A stretch of DNA of 35,820 nucleotides, from positions 1 through 35,820 of the forward strand of contig JAHHTK010000010.1 in NCBI GenBank assembly GCA_020024695.1, in the 5' to 3' direction. The translations under genes and the position numbers were made by a program. The stretch is from Ureaplasma sp. Lineage in GTDB: Bacteria > Bacillota_I > Bacilli_A > Mycoplasmatales > Mycoplasmoidaceae. The notes beneath the pieces were generated by a model that ran no database searches, had not been told where the DNA came from, and worked only from the letters and a program-made list of their open reading frames with translations. Below, in pieces: positions 7,700-20,200 of the stretch (positions within the stretch are counted from its first letter, which is position 1; each line of letters begins with the position of its first letter).

Positions 7700-10600
7700 A
7701 TGACTAAAAAAGCAAACAAACGTCTCTTAAAAGTAATGGGGACTAGTTTAATTGGGGTCACAGGCATTGCTGCGTTAGCAACTACTTTAACTGCTTGTAA
7801 CCAATCCAAAACACCAAACACACCAACTCCAATCGTACCTGATTTAGAACCTAAACCAGATACGAAACCAAATACACCTGTCACACCTCCAAGTGGTGAT
7901 ACAACAGATGACCACAGTAGCTCAGCAGGCGATTCAACTGGTAACCAAGGTAGTGATGGCCATAATTCATCAACAGGTGGCTCAACAGGTGACACCAGTC
8001 AAGGCGATTCAACTGGCACAGATACTGAACCAGACACCAAGCCAAATACTGATAAACCCAATAGTGATTCTAATAAAGACCCAGTTCAACCAGTTTCTAA
8101 AATTATTACTGTGGCCGATGGACAAGCAATTTCTAAAATTATTAACGACCAACTTAGTATTGTTAATGAACAACAACCAGTTCAATTCGGTGCTGATTTC
8201 TTAAATACAACAAGTTTTAAAGACCAAGTTAAAAATCTGCTTGTTGCTAGTTTAAGTGATAGTAAGATTGATTCAAGTGACCTTGAAAATCTAAGTTTTA
8301 ATGTCACTGTTGATCCTGACAATGTTTATCAAAATACCGTTAACTTCCAATTAGGTTTCAGTAGTCAAGTTAAATTAAATGAATTAAACACAAGTGCTGA
8401 TTTAATGGTTAATGGTCAAACCTTGTCTTGAAAGCAAGCTAAAACCTTTAGTGCTCCAAAGATTCCAAACTCAAGTTTATTAACTAATCCAGCTGTAAAT
8501 AACTTTGATCAATTAAAACCATATGCAACTCCAAGTGAAGTTGTGATTAGTGATTTTGTAGCTCAAAATCCTAACCAAGCTCCTGTGGCAGTAACACAAG
8601 CTTTTGCAGTTAAACAACAAGTTTATCTTGATCAAATTCACCAATTAGAACAAAATGCTGATTTAATTCCAAACATTATTATTGGTATGACCAATACTTA
8701 TGTTCAAAAGATTCAAGCTGATAACAAAATTAAACTCCAAGACATTTTAGTTAACATTACTAATAATGCGAGCCAAAAACAAATGAGTGTGGCGGTTCAA
8801 TTTAATAATGCAACCAAACAACCATTTACACAAGGTTTAAAGTTAGCCCCACATACTTACTATGCTTTTAAAGCTGACTTTGATTACAGTAAAGTCAGTT
8901 TTGCACCAAATAACCACAATCAAGTGGTTATTCAAAACCTTAGTATTCGTGGTCAACAAGATATTGAAAAAACCGTTGGTCAATGAAATGATGTTAATAG
9001 TATTTATCAAATTAACAACAACCCAAGTTTATTAAATGTAAAACTTAATAATGTCTTAAATGTTGAAAGTCCAACCGTTTTATTAGATAAATGACACCAA
9101 ACTAACTTTAATGATGAAAAACAAGCTCAAGTGATTTTAGAAAATATTAAAGCATTTGTTAATCATCAATATAGTATTTATCAAAATGTCTTTGATGGAG
9201 CTCAAACCATTGGAGATATGTTAGGTAATAATGTTACTGTGCGTGAATTCTTATTAGGTCTTGGAGCCCCATTAAGTGAAATCTTAAATCAATTTGATGT
9301 TACAAGACCTTATGCTGATTTAGTAAGAGTGTTGTTAAGCAATGACTGCACCCCTGAAAATGTAAAAGTTGCTTTACAAAATTTAATTGATGCTCATGTC
9401 TTACCTGCGAATATTGAAAAATTATTAACCCCAGCCGTGGATTTAATTTTCTCAGTTTTAAAAGATAAGAATTTAGTTGATTTTGTTTTAAGCATTAAAT
9501 ATGAAGACCTTCAAAAAGGTATTAATGCCTTATTAACTAAATTGGGTGACCAAGTGCCACCAACTGCAAAAACAATTGTGGACATGGTCAGCAAATATTT
9601 TGAATTAGTAAACCAAGTAGCAACGAATACTAATAAACAAATTGCCGATTTAGGAATTTTAGAAGTTATTACTGCTGACAGTGTGAAAGCAGAAATTCCA
9701 ACTTTCTTAGGCCAAGTTAAAACTTTAGTTCCAGAAAAGTTTGGTAAGTTAATTGACATCATTATCTTAACTTGAAATGAAATTAGTCCTAACTGAACCT
9801 TAGACAATGTTCAAGCAGGGATTAAAGCCATCTTTAATCCATCTTATAATGGTACTCCTACTAAATTAAGTGAAGTCATGAAAACTGGTTTAAGTTTCAC
9901 ATATGACCCAGCTGGAACAATTACTAAAAACGCTGATAGTCAAACCTTTAATTTAAATCAAAACATAAAGATTCAATTTAAGGAAAAAGTTAGTTTTGTT
10001 TTAACATCTATTAAAACCATTTTAAAGAAAGTTAATATTACAACCATTTTAGAATTCTTAAATGTTGATTTAGGTTCATTAGGTTCTATTGTGAATTCAC
10101 TTGGTTCACTTGGTTCTTTATTAGCACCAACCTGAGATTTATATAAAGATGAAGGCATCAATGTTTTATTTAAAGACCCACAAGCAATGGTAGTTCCAAC
10201 CGAAACTGGTTATAACGTAATTGCTAACCAATATGTAAGTGTTAACTTTAAACAAAGTTTTAATGACTTAGTCGACAGAACTATTAAAAATTTAGGTTGA
10301 TTTGCAGCTCTTATTGCTAAACCAATTATTCACGGTTACACTGATCCAATTGCTAACTTCTACATGGGTTATGAATTCTCAATTGATTCACCAATTTATG
10401 TCAATAATGAACAATTAGGATTACAAGTTAATAATGTTTATGATGGCACTAATAAATTCAGTGTGGATAACAAATTATTAGCTGAAATTCAAGAAAACCA
10501 AATTCCAGCCTTTATTCGTAATCAATTAGCAGGTCTTGAAAATAAACAACAAGACTATATTGTTCCTGACGCAGAATTAACTAAATTAATTAAAAAAGCC

Positions 10601-10945
10601 TTAGGAATGGAAAATGTCAGCAACAATATGCTTCACATTCAAATTAACTTAGTTCCAAGCTATGACAAAAACGCAACCACTACTAATGCTCCAAGTATTG
10701 CTAACGCTTGAATCTCAATTTATTTTGACCAAGCTCTTTTAAATACAACTGTAGTTGATGGTCAACCAATGAATGCTTGAACCAATAATTTTGTGATTAA
10801 TGGTTTAAATATTACCAACATTAATACTGCTCCAGCACCTACTCCAACTCCAACACCTACTCCAAGTGGTGAAGCAGGCACTGAAGGTTCAACCTCAACT
10901 CCAACTACTGATGCTTCTGGCACCACTAGTCCAGACCAACAATAA
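7700..10945 (+). CDS. Large surface lipoprotein (Mollicutes paralogous type)
   Basis: 1081 residues, many UGA-coded Trp. It has a lipoprotein signal peptide: basic MTKKANKRLLK, a hydrophobic core and lipobox LTAC with Cys33 as the predicted lipidated residue. Residues about 36-133 are a low-complexity linker of Pro, Thr, Asp, Ser and Gly (GDSTGNQGSDGHNSSTGGST). The body from about 135 to 1030 alternates helical leucine-rich stretches with beta-rich segments. The end is another low-complexity tail (residues about 1044-1081) with an alternating Pro-Thr tract and Ser/Thr/Glu. AAAAGGAAAAG precedes the ATG at 7700. The architecture recalls the paralogous Mollicutes lipoproteins (MOLPALP family), but I assign that tentatively. 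It is probably anchored on the outer face of the membrane. The larger lipoprotein at 29445-34496 has a similar overall plan. Confidence 0.88.
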
Positions 10946-10958
10946 TTAATCACCATTA

Positions 10959-10998
10959 AAAAACTATGACCTTTTAAATAAAATAGGTCATAGTTTTT
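10959..10998. terminator. Bidirectional terminator between the lipoprotein and rlmH
   Basis: AAAAACTATGACCT (10959-10972) pairs perfectly with AGGTCATAGTTTTT (10985-10998). The hairpin serves the + strand lipoprotein and the convergent rlmH; its right arm overlaps the rlmH stop codon. Confidence 0.88.
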
Positions 10999-11479
10999 AT
11001 TTATGATAACTCCGATGGTTAATAATACTAAAGGCTCGGTAGGTTTGTTCTAATAACATTACTCGCATTAAATTATGAGGGTAGGTCATTTTTCCAAATG
11101 ATAACAGATAGTTAGCTTGGTCTTTAATGCTTTGAGCTAAACCATTACTAGAACCAATAATGATGACAATATTTTGGTATTGGGGTTGGGCAATACTTTT
11201 TTGTATGAGACCAGCATAGCCAACGCTATCAAGTTGTTGGCCATGACTATCACAGACAATCACGTAGTCTTTTTTAGTGCAATATTTTTGTAATTGCAGA
11301 CTTTCTTGTTGCAATAATTGATCAATTGTAGTTTGATTAATGATTTTGGGATCAGGCAGATCTTTTAGTTCAATAATCTCACTTTCAATAAAGTGATTGA
11401 GATTATTTAAATAATGGTCAACCAAATTTGTATAGGCTTTGTCTTTTAATTTCCCAAAAACTATAAATTTTACTTTCAT
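10997..11479 (-). CDS. rlmH: 23S rRNA (pseudouridine-1915-N3) methyltransferase RlmH
   Basis: Methylates pseudouridine 1915 in helix 69 of 23S rRNA using S-adenosylmethionine. 160 residues, the usual length of this SPOUT-class enzyme. Visible signatures: the start MKVKFIVFGKLKDKAY, DYVIVCDSHGQQLDS, the SAM-site segment IVIIIGSSNGL, and the C-terminal MTYPHNLMRVMLLEQTYRAF followed by a terminal SYHK. No UGA codons interrupt it. There is no ribosome binding site before the ATG. A -10-like TATTAT (11487-11492, complement) ends eight bases before the start, which suggests a leaderless mRNA. It is divergent from the 11571 membrane protein and convergent with the lipoprotein. Confidence 0.95.
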   Translation of the reverse strand: MKVKFIVFGKLKDKAYTNLVDHYLNNLNHFIESEIIELKDLPDPKIINQTTIDQLLQQESLQLQKYCTKKDYVIVCDSHGQQLDSVGYAGLIQKSIAQPQYQNIVIIIGSSNGLAQSIKDQANYLLSFGKMTYPHNLMRVMLLEQTYRAFSIINHRSYHK

Positions 11480-11525
11480 AATTTATATAATATATTAATT
11501 AAAGTATTAATTAGAATATTTAAAT

Positions 11526-11551
11526 TATATTTATCAAATTCACTGATAAAT
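11526..11551 (+). promoter_or_regulatory. Promoter with inverted repeat ahead of the 11571 gene
   Basis: A -10-like TATATT (11526-11531) is overlapped by a perfect 8-bp inverted repeat, ATTTATCA (11529-11536) and TGATAAAT (11544-11551), across the likely transcription start. It could be an operator or a 5' hairpin. Confidence 0.4.
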
Positions 11552-11570
11552 ATGCATAAATAGGATTCAC

Positions 11571-12695
11571 ATGTTAGAAACAGAAACACAAATCATTGAA
11601 TCGCAAGATTCAAATTCACATGTTCAAACTAATCCAACGGCTAGTCAAATAAAGAAACAAAACCAAATTAAAAACCTTGGTTTTTGAACTTTAGTGATTG
11701 GGGTTATTTGTTTTATTTGAACCTTTGTGAATATTGCTTTACCACCAGTGCAAGCATTACCAACTGACGTTTATGCTAACGTCACCCCAATTTTCAGTGC
11801 CATGGTTAATAACGCTAACCAAATTATGATTTCATTAACGATTAACGGAATTTTATTTACCGTTGTATCCTTAGTTTTCTGAATCATGGCAATTGTTTAT
11901 TTAGTGATGAATAAAGGTTTCTTTGCTGATTTAAAAAACCGTTTAGTTCACAAACAAACTTACATTACCATGATGGTGTTTATGAGTTTTGTCACTGCCA
12001 TTTATTTACTTATGTTAATTATTGGTTATGTGCCACCACGTTTAGATGTTAACTTATTACCAGAAACTGGTACCACTCAAACAGGTAACTTTAGTGCGTT
12101 ATTTAACTGAAACACCAAATTAATCTTAGTTAAGAACCCAGGTTATTGAATTGTCACTGGTTTATTTACAGTGAGTTTAGTTTTATTATTAACATCCATT
12201 ATTTGCTATTTTGGATACGCACCAATTAATACCCAATTCGTTCAACACCAAACCCTTGCTAAAATGCGTCGTGACCAAAAACAAGCTCAAAGAGAAGCTC
12301 AAGGAGTTGATAAACTTTCTTGAAGAGAAGCTTGAGCTGAAGCACGAAAAGCTAAAAAACAAGCTAAAAAAGACCAACAAGAAGCTAATGCTTTAAGACA
12401 AAACTTACAAGATGTTGATCTTAATAACCAAGAAAATGCTTCTATCCAACCTGAAGTCATTGAAATCGACCAACACGGTAGTCAAAACCAAACCACCAAT
12501 CTTGAATTACCAAAGATTGAAAATGATCAATTAAGTGCTGGGGTAGATAAAAAAGAACCTCGTCGGTTAGGCAAAGTCTTTGCTGATATGAAAGACAAAA
12601 AGAAAGCCAAAGGAACTAATATTAATAAGAAAGCGACTGTGGCTGCTCCAACCCAAGAAATTAACGACTTAGTTAAACAATTAATGCCAGATTAG
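11571..12695 (+). CDS. Four-helix membrane protein, hypothetical
   Basis: 374 residues, many UGA-coded Trp. After a polar head of about 35 residues, four hydrophobic helices are visible at about 37-58 (GFWTLVIGVICFIWTFVNI), 86-113, 131-152 and 191-214. The C-terminal 160 residues are cytoplasmic in character: a Lys/Arg/Ala/Glu/Gln-rich segment (WREAWAEARKAKKQAKKD) likely to be helical or coiled-coil, then an acidic stretch and a basic one (KDKKKAKGTNINKKA). No family is recognised. It lies just upstream of rpoB but has its own strong terminator. The start at 11571 is the first ATG, behind a weak AGGA at 11562-11565. Confidence 0.8.
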
Positions 12696-12702
12696 GCAAA
12701 AC

Positions 12703-12733
12703 AATCTATCTGATTCGTTCAGATAGATTTTTT
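12703..12733 (+). terminator. Terminator after the 11571 gene
   Basis: AATCTATCTGA (12703-12713) pairs perfectly with TCAGATAGATT (12719-12729), followed by TTTT. Confidence 0.92.
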
Positions 12734-12773
12734 ATACCTTCTTGAAATTTCCACCTTCAAATTTTTAATTGTG

Positions 12774-12820
12774 TGGTAAAATGCTTAAATATTATGGACT
12801 AATATGATATGATATATTAG
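12774..12820 (+). promoter_or_regulatory. rpoB promoter and leader hairpin
   Basis: An extended -10 element, TG-G-TAAAAT, lies at 12774-12782. The leader carries an inverted repeat CTAATAT (12799-12805) with ATATTAG (12814-12820). GAGG at 12877-12880 precedes the rpoB ATG. The leader of about 95 bases has no recognisable ribosomal-protein binding site, and no rplL gene lies upstream here. Confidence 0.5.
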
Positions 12821-12884
12821 TTATTTGTCTATACAAAAAAGATTATTTTTTTGATAAAGGCTTAGTTTACAGAAATGAGGTTTT

Positions 12885-15800
12885 ATGAGCAATCAAAATC
12901 CGGATTTTAAAGAAGTTTTATTATCGCCTAAAGTTACCCGTCGTGATTATTCAAAAATCAACTTTGATTTTGATGGACCAAACTTACTCGATATTCAAAA
13001 AAATTCGTTTGAACAATTTATTAATGTGGAATTAAATAAAGTTGTTTCATCAATTTTTCCAATCGAATCTCCTTTAAAAAAATACATCATTAAGTTTGAA
13101 GGTATCAACATTGGCGAACCATTACGTTCACCAGAAAGAAGCCGTGAAGAAGGTAAAACTTACGAAGCACCATTACATGTTGATTTAGTTTTAGTTAACA
13201 ATGAAACTGGAGAAGTAACCAGAACTAGAAAATCAAAAAATGGCAAGACCGATGGCATCTTCTTCGGAAACATTCCATTAATGACCGATAAAGGCACCTT
13301 TATCGTTAACGGGATTGAAAAAATTGTTATTGCACAAATCATCCGTTCCCCTGGAATGTATGTTTTAAACAAATCCCAAATTAAACTTAAAAATTCACGT
13401 AAACGTCAAGTAGAAGGCAACATCTGTGAAATGTTACCATACAAAGGTACATTAATGCTTGTCTTAATTCCTGACGGTAAAGACTATGTTCAAATTATGG
13501 CTCGTGACAGCGGTGGTGAAAACGCAGCTGTTTTTATGGCAACCACTTTATTAAAAGCCTTAGGCTTAACTGAACAAGAAATTCTTAATGTTTACCAAAA
13601 TGATCAATACATCATTAACACATTAGCTAATGATGAATATAAAGTTGACACTTTCCTTGGTAGCGAAGAATTCCGGAGCGGACTTGCAAACCTTAGAGGT
13701 GACATCCGTAACGCTCAGTTATCTGGCATTGGCATTGAAAGTGTCTTAAACTCAGGGGCACCAATTGAATTACCATTAAAGAAATTAATGTACGAATACA
13801 TTTGTAATGATGATGTTCGTGTCACATTAGTGGAAAAATTAGAAAACCCTGAACTTTTAATTACTAGTGAACAAGCGAAAGAACTTAATGCCCAAATCGC
13901 ATTAATTAATGAAAAAAATAATGTATTATTAGACAAAATCATTACTGAATCAGCAGCTCGTAAGATTGCTGAAAAGTTAGCATTAAGTGCCAAGACTCTT
14001 GACGTAACTCGTGGTTTTAACGATAACGAAAAAGTCAGTTACCAAGGATTAGTGACAATTCACTTATTCCACAAACGTTACTATGATTTATCAAACGCAG
14101 GACGTTATAAATTTAACCGTAAATTAAGAATTACCGAACGTTTATACCAACAAACCATTGCCCAAGATTTACATGATAAACAAGGGAATTTACTTGTTGC
14201 TAAAGACACCACCATCGGTAAAACTGAATTAGACATTATTAAACATCATATGAAACAAAACGACTTAGATGTTGATTATGATGTTCAAGTCGCAAACCCA
14301 TTATCATTTAGTGATGATGAAGTCTTTACTAAAATTGAACGTGTTAAAGTTTATGCTAACAATAACACCGATCGTGAAGACGTTGTAGAATTAGTCGGGG
14401 TAAGCCAAGGATGTAGTAGTAATACTTTAACCTTAGCTGATATTATTTCAACTATTTCCTATGCTTTTGATTTAGATGCAAACATTGGTTTCTTTGACGA
14501 TATTGACCACTTAGGTAATAAACGTTTAAAAGTTATCCACGAATTATTAGGTAACCGTTTATCAGTGGCCATGTTACGAATTGAAAAATATATTCGTGAA
14601 CGTTTAGCAATGGCTAATGGTCGTGACAATAGTAGTAAACAACAATTAGTTGATCAAGAAACTGGTGAAGTCTTAAGTGAAGATATTGATACTAATGAAG
14701 CTGAAGTTGAACAAAAACCAATTACTATCAAGAATGTCATTAACACCAAATCATTCCAAGTTATTTTAAAAGATTTCTTCAACTCATATCAATTAATTCA
14801 ATTTATTGACCAACAAAACCCATTAAGTGAATTAACTAATAAACGTCGGATTTCAGCAATGGGTCCTGGTGGTATTTCTCGGGAAGACCCTAACCTTGAC
14901 ATCCGTGACGTTCACTATAGTCACTATGGTCGGATTTGTCCAGTTGAAACCCCAGAAGGGATGAATGTTGGGTTAATTCTTTCCTTAGCTTCTTTTGCAA
15001 GAATTGACGAAAACGGCTTTATTTTAACTCCATACCGTCGGGTACGTAACGGGGTTGTCACTGATGAAATTGAATGATTAACTGCTTTACAAGATGATGA
15101 ATATATCATTGCTCAAAGTAGTGAAAACATTTCAGCTAACGGTGAAATCTTAGATGACAAGATTATTGCTAGATACCGTGGTAGTTCAGACTTATTTGAA
15201 CCAAGTCGCATCGATTTCATGGATGTATTACCAAAACAAGTTGTTTCAGCAGCCACTAGCTGTGTTCCATTCTTAGAAAACGATGACGCAAACCGTGCTT
15301 TGATGGGGGCTAACATGCAACGTCAAGCTGTCCCATTAATTCATCCATATGCTCCATGAGTCGCTACTGGTAGTGAAATTAAAATTGCTCACGACTCAGG
15401 TATGGCATGTAACTCATTAAAGGATGGGGTTGTTAAAGCAGTTGACGGTAACAAGATTGTCGTTGAAAACGATGACGGTACTGAAAACACTTACAACTTA
15501 ACCAAATATCTTAAATCTAACCAAGATACTAACATTAACCAAACTCCAATCGTTGATTTAAACCAAACTGTTAAAGCTGGTCAAACCATCGCTGATGGTC
15601 CAGCAATGAACAATGGGGAATTAGCTTTAGGACGAAACATTTTAGTTGGGTTCTCAACTTGAAATGGTTATAACTATGAAGATGCGGTTATCGTTTCCAA
15701 CCGTTTAATTCAAAACGATTACTTCACTTCAATCCACATTGACGAATACGAAGTTAAATGTGTCACAACTAAAAACGGGGATGAAGAAATTACCCGTGAT

Positions 15801-17201
15801 ATGCCAAACGTTGCCGAAACTGCTAAGAAATATCTTGACGAAGACGGTATCATTATGGTCGGGGCTGAAGTTAACGAAGGTGATGTTTTAGTTGGTAAAA
15901 CTACCCCACGGGGCCAAGTTGCTTTAACACCAGAAGAAAAATTACTTTATGCTATCTTTAATGAACGTGCAAAACACGTTAAAGACAGTTCTTTAAAAGT
16001 TCCTCACGGTGGGGAAGGTATTGTTGCTGCAGTCAAACGTTTCAAGAGTACTGATGTTGGAGCTGACTTAGAAGATGACGTTATTGAAGTCGTTAAAGTC
16101 TATGTCGTTCAAAAACGTAAGATCCAAGTTGGGGATAAAATGTCAGGACGTCACGGTAACAAAGGGGTTATTAGTAACGTGGTTCCAATGGCTGATATGC
16201 CATTCATGGACGATGGTACTCCAATTGACATCTTATTAAACCCATTAGGGGTTCCTAGCCGGATGAATATTGGTCAAATCCTTGAAATTCACCTTGGTTT
16301 AGCTGCTCGTCAATTAGGTCAAAAAGAATTATTAAGACGTGTCTTTAACCAACAAAGTGTAGAAGAAATTTCTAACTTCTTTGGTATCCGTAAATCAATC
16401 GTAGAAGACTTAATTGTTAAAGTGAGTGCTTTAATTCAAGAATACAATGTCACAACCGAAGCTGAATTAAGTAATATTCCAATGAACGAATTATTATTTG
16501 TTTTAAATGGTTTAGGTTTAAGACTTGATGACATCGGGGCTAAAGTTAAAACGCCAGTCTTCGATGGAGCAACCAACGCTGACATCTATAAAATGATGGA
16601 CGATGCTGGTCTTGACACCATTAAAAACAAAGGTAAATATAAAGTTCGTGATGGTAAAACTGGGGAATATTTTGACGGTCCAATCTCAGTTGGGGTCATG
16701 TATATGTTAAAACTTGACCACATGGTTGACGACAAGATCCACGCTCGTTCCGTTGGTCCTTACAGTAAGATTACCCAACAACCACTTGGTGGTAAATCCC
16801 AAAACGGGGGTCAAAGATTTGGGGAAATGGAAGTTTGAGCCCTTGAAGCTTATGGGGCTGCTCACAACTTACGTGAAATCTTAACCATTAAATCTGACGA
16901 TGTTCGTGGTAGAAACCAAACTTACAACGCCATCGTTAAAGGTAACAAAATTCCAATCGGTGGTATGCCAGAATCCTTCAAATTATTAACCAAACAATTA
17001 CAAGGGTTAGGTTTATACATGGACATTATTGATAACAACGATAATATTGAAGATATCAATAAATACATTGGCCATGAATACGATGGATTAAACGACGATG
17101 TTATCGTCGAAGAATTTGAAAAAGACGGTAGCGAATACGCAACCTTAATCGAACAAGATTACGATACAGATCTTGACGATAACGACAATTTTGAAAGTTA
17201 A
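12885..17201 (+). CDS. rpoB: DNA-directed RNA polymerase subunit beta
   Basis: Catalytic core subunit of RNA polymerase. 1438 residues, slightly long for the family. Landmarks: LLDIQKNSFEQFI near the start, the rifampicin-pocket segment QFIDQQNPLSELTNKRRISA, RICPVETPEGMNVGLI, the DGPAMNNGELALGRNILVGF region, KMSGRHGNKGVIS, and the C-terminal [20 protein letters not shown] and MPESFKLLTKQL. The position equal to E. coli His526 is Asn (codon 14838-14840, residue 652), a change known from Mollicutes with natural rifampicin resistance. An insertion of about 40 residues (577-617, acidic) precedes the rifampicin region. The last 50 or so residues form an acidic extension beyond the usual end. rpoC follows 15 bases later in the same operon. 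Confidence 0.98.
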
Positions 17202-17216
17202 TAAGGAGTAAAGTTT

Positions 17217-20200
17217 ATGGAATCAAACAAAAGAACTGATGATTTCAAGATCAAGGCTTTAAAAATCGGTCTTGCTAGTCCTGAAAGAATCCGTGAATGA
17301 TCACATGGTGAAGTTACAAAAGCTGAAACTTTAAACTATAAAACTTTAAAACCCGAAGAAGATGGTCTTTTTGACCAAGCCATCTTTGGACCAATTAAAG
17401 ATTACGAATGTGCTTGTGGTAAGTTCAAAAAACAAAAATTTAAAGGTAAAACTTGTGATGTTTGTCATGTTGACAGTACTGAAAGCATTGTCAGACGTGA
17501 AAGAATGGGTCATATTGAATTAGCAGCTCCAGTAGCTCACATTTGAATGACTAAAGAACTTCCAAACCCATCTAAAATCTCTTTATTATTAGACATTCCT
17601 TATAAAGAAATTGAACACGTTGTTTACTTTGTCAACTACATCGTTTTAGATGAAGGGGACTACCGTTACAACGGTGAAGTTATCTTTAAGAAAAAAGAAG
17701 TCGTTAACTTATCAGATAAAAAACTTTCCATTAAAACCCGTACTAAATTACGTCGGATTTTACAAGATATTGCTGAACAAGTTAAAAACACCGACGGGAT
17801 TGAATCCCTTGACTATAAACGGGCAAAAGTCTATGACATCCGTTTAAGAGAACAAGACCTTCCTTTCTCAATCCAAGAAGTTTTAAAATTAATTACCAAA
17901 TATACTGGAATTAAATTTGGCATCGGGGCGGAAGCAATTCAAACCTTATTAAAAGAAATTAACTTAGATAAAGAATTACACAGTATCCGTACTCAATTAA
18001 AAGAATTCGGTAACGTGACTGATCCACGGGCAAAGAAATTATTACGTCGTTTAGCTTCAGTCAAAGACTTTAAAGATTCAGGTAACAAACCTGAATGAAT
18101 GGTAATGAACGTCATTCCAGTGACTCCACCTGACACCCGTCCAATTATTCAATTAGACGGTGGTCGGTTCACTACAAGTGACATTAACAGCTTCTATCAC
18201 AAAATTATTATTCGGAACAACCGTTTACGTAAAATGCAACAAGAAGGTGCTCCTGATATTTTAATTAACAACGAACGTCGTCAATTACAAGAAGCAGTTG
18301 ATGCCTTATTTGATAACTCAAGTAAGAAAAAACCATTATTAGGTCGTGACAAACGTCCATTAAAATCCTTATCGAACCACTTAAAAGGTAAACAAGGGCT
18401 ATTCCGTCAAAACCTTTTAGGAAAACGGGTTGACTATTCAGGTCGTTCCGTTATTGTTATTGGACCAGAATTAAAAATGTACCAAGTCGGAATTCCAGCT
18501 GAAATGATCTTGAAATTATTCAAGCCATTTATTGTTCGTGAATTAATCCGTAAAACTGACGACAATGGTTTTGATCTTGAACCAATCGCAAGTAACATTA
18601 GAATCGCTGAAAAGATGATTCTTGAACAAGATGACAAGATTTGACCAATCGTTACTAAAGTTATTAAAACTCGTCCAGTTATTTTAAACCGGGCACCTAC
18701 CTTACACCGGTTAGGGATTCAAGCCTTTGAACCAGTCATGGTTGAAGGGAAAGCAATTAAATTACACCCACTTTCATGTACGGCATTTAACGCTGACTTC
18801 GACGGGGACCAAATGGCAGTTCACATTCCATTAAGTGATGAAGCTGTGGCTGAAGCAAGAGCCATCATGTTAGGTTCTTGAAACATTTTAGGACCTAAAG
18901 ATGGTAAATCAATTGTTACCCCAACTCAAGACATGGTCTTAGGTAACTATTATTTATCAAAAGAAGTGAAAGGTGGCCTTGGTGAAGGTACTATCTTCTA
19001 TTCATTTGATGAAGCAATTCGTGCCTTAGATGCTCATGCTGTTGACATTCATGCCTTAATCGGAATTAGTACCAACAACTATGTTCAAAAAGGCTTACCA
19101 GAAAATCGGATCTTAATTACCACCATTGGGAAAATGATTTTCAACTCCATCTTACCTGAAAGTTTCCCTTACATTAACAGTAGTAAGAAATTTGATGGCG
19201 TGGATGAATTTGATATTGTTCAACATGGTCAAGACCCAAAAATTACCATTGCTAACTGACAAATTAGAACTCCATTTACCAAGAAAACTTTAGGTGGCAT
19301 TACCGAAAAGATTTATAACGACTACAGTATTGAAGTGGTTCCAGAAGTCCTTGATAAAATGAAAGCCTTAGGGTTCAAATATTCAATGATTTCAGCAACT
19401 TCAATCTCCATCTTTGATGTTCCAGTTTATGAACAAAAATACGAATACATTAAACAAGCTGACGAAACCGTTGCTCAATTAAGAAACTACTACAACCGTG
19501 GTTTAATGACTGATGACGAACGTTACCAACAAGTTATTCGGGTTTGATCAGAAGTTAAAGATAAAGTTACTAAAGATATTGCGAACTTAGTTGAATCACC
19601 AGAATATAAAAACAACTCAATCGTTGTCATGGCTGACTCAGGAGCTCGTGGTAACATTTCCAACTTTACCCAATTATCAGGGATGCGTGGATTAATGAGC
19701 CGTTCTTATAACTACGACCAAAAACACAAATCTGCAGTTATTCGTGATACCATTGAAGTTCCAATTATTCACTCCTTCGTTGAAGGATTAACTGTTAGTG
19801 AATACTTCAACTCATCCTATGGGGCACGGAAAGGGACAACCGATACTGCGATGAAAACTTCAAAATCAGGTTACATGACTCGTAAATTAGTTGATGCGAC
19901 CCAAGAAGTTATCATTAACGAAGAAGATTGTCACACCAACCAAGGTTTATTAGTCAAAACTATTGTCAACCCTGATGATGGTAAGATTATTGAAAACTTA
20001 GGTGACCGTTTATTAGGACGTTATTGTTTATATGATGTCTATAATCCAAACACTAACGAATTAATTTGTCCACAATCAACTTTAATGGATAAAGACATCG
20101 TCAAGAAAATCGAACAAGCAGGCATTGAAGAACTTTATATTCGTTCTCCATTACACTGTTGAGGTGAACATGGTATTTGTCAAAAATGTTTCGGTTTAGA

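Noticed and set aside
15062..15110. Apparent break in rpoB at TGA codons
   Set aside because: The TGA codons stand at Trp positions and both flanking parts align in one frame, so this is code 4, not a pseudogene or frameshift.
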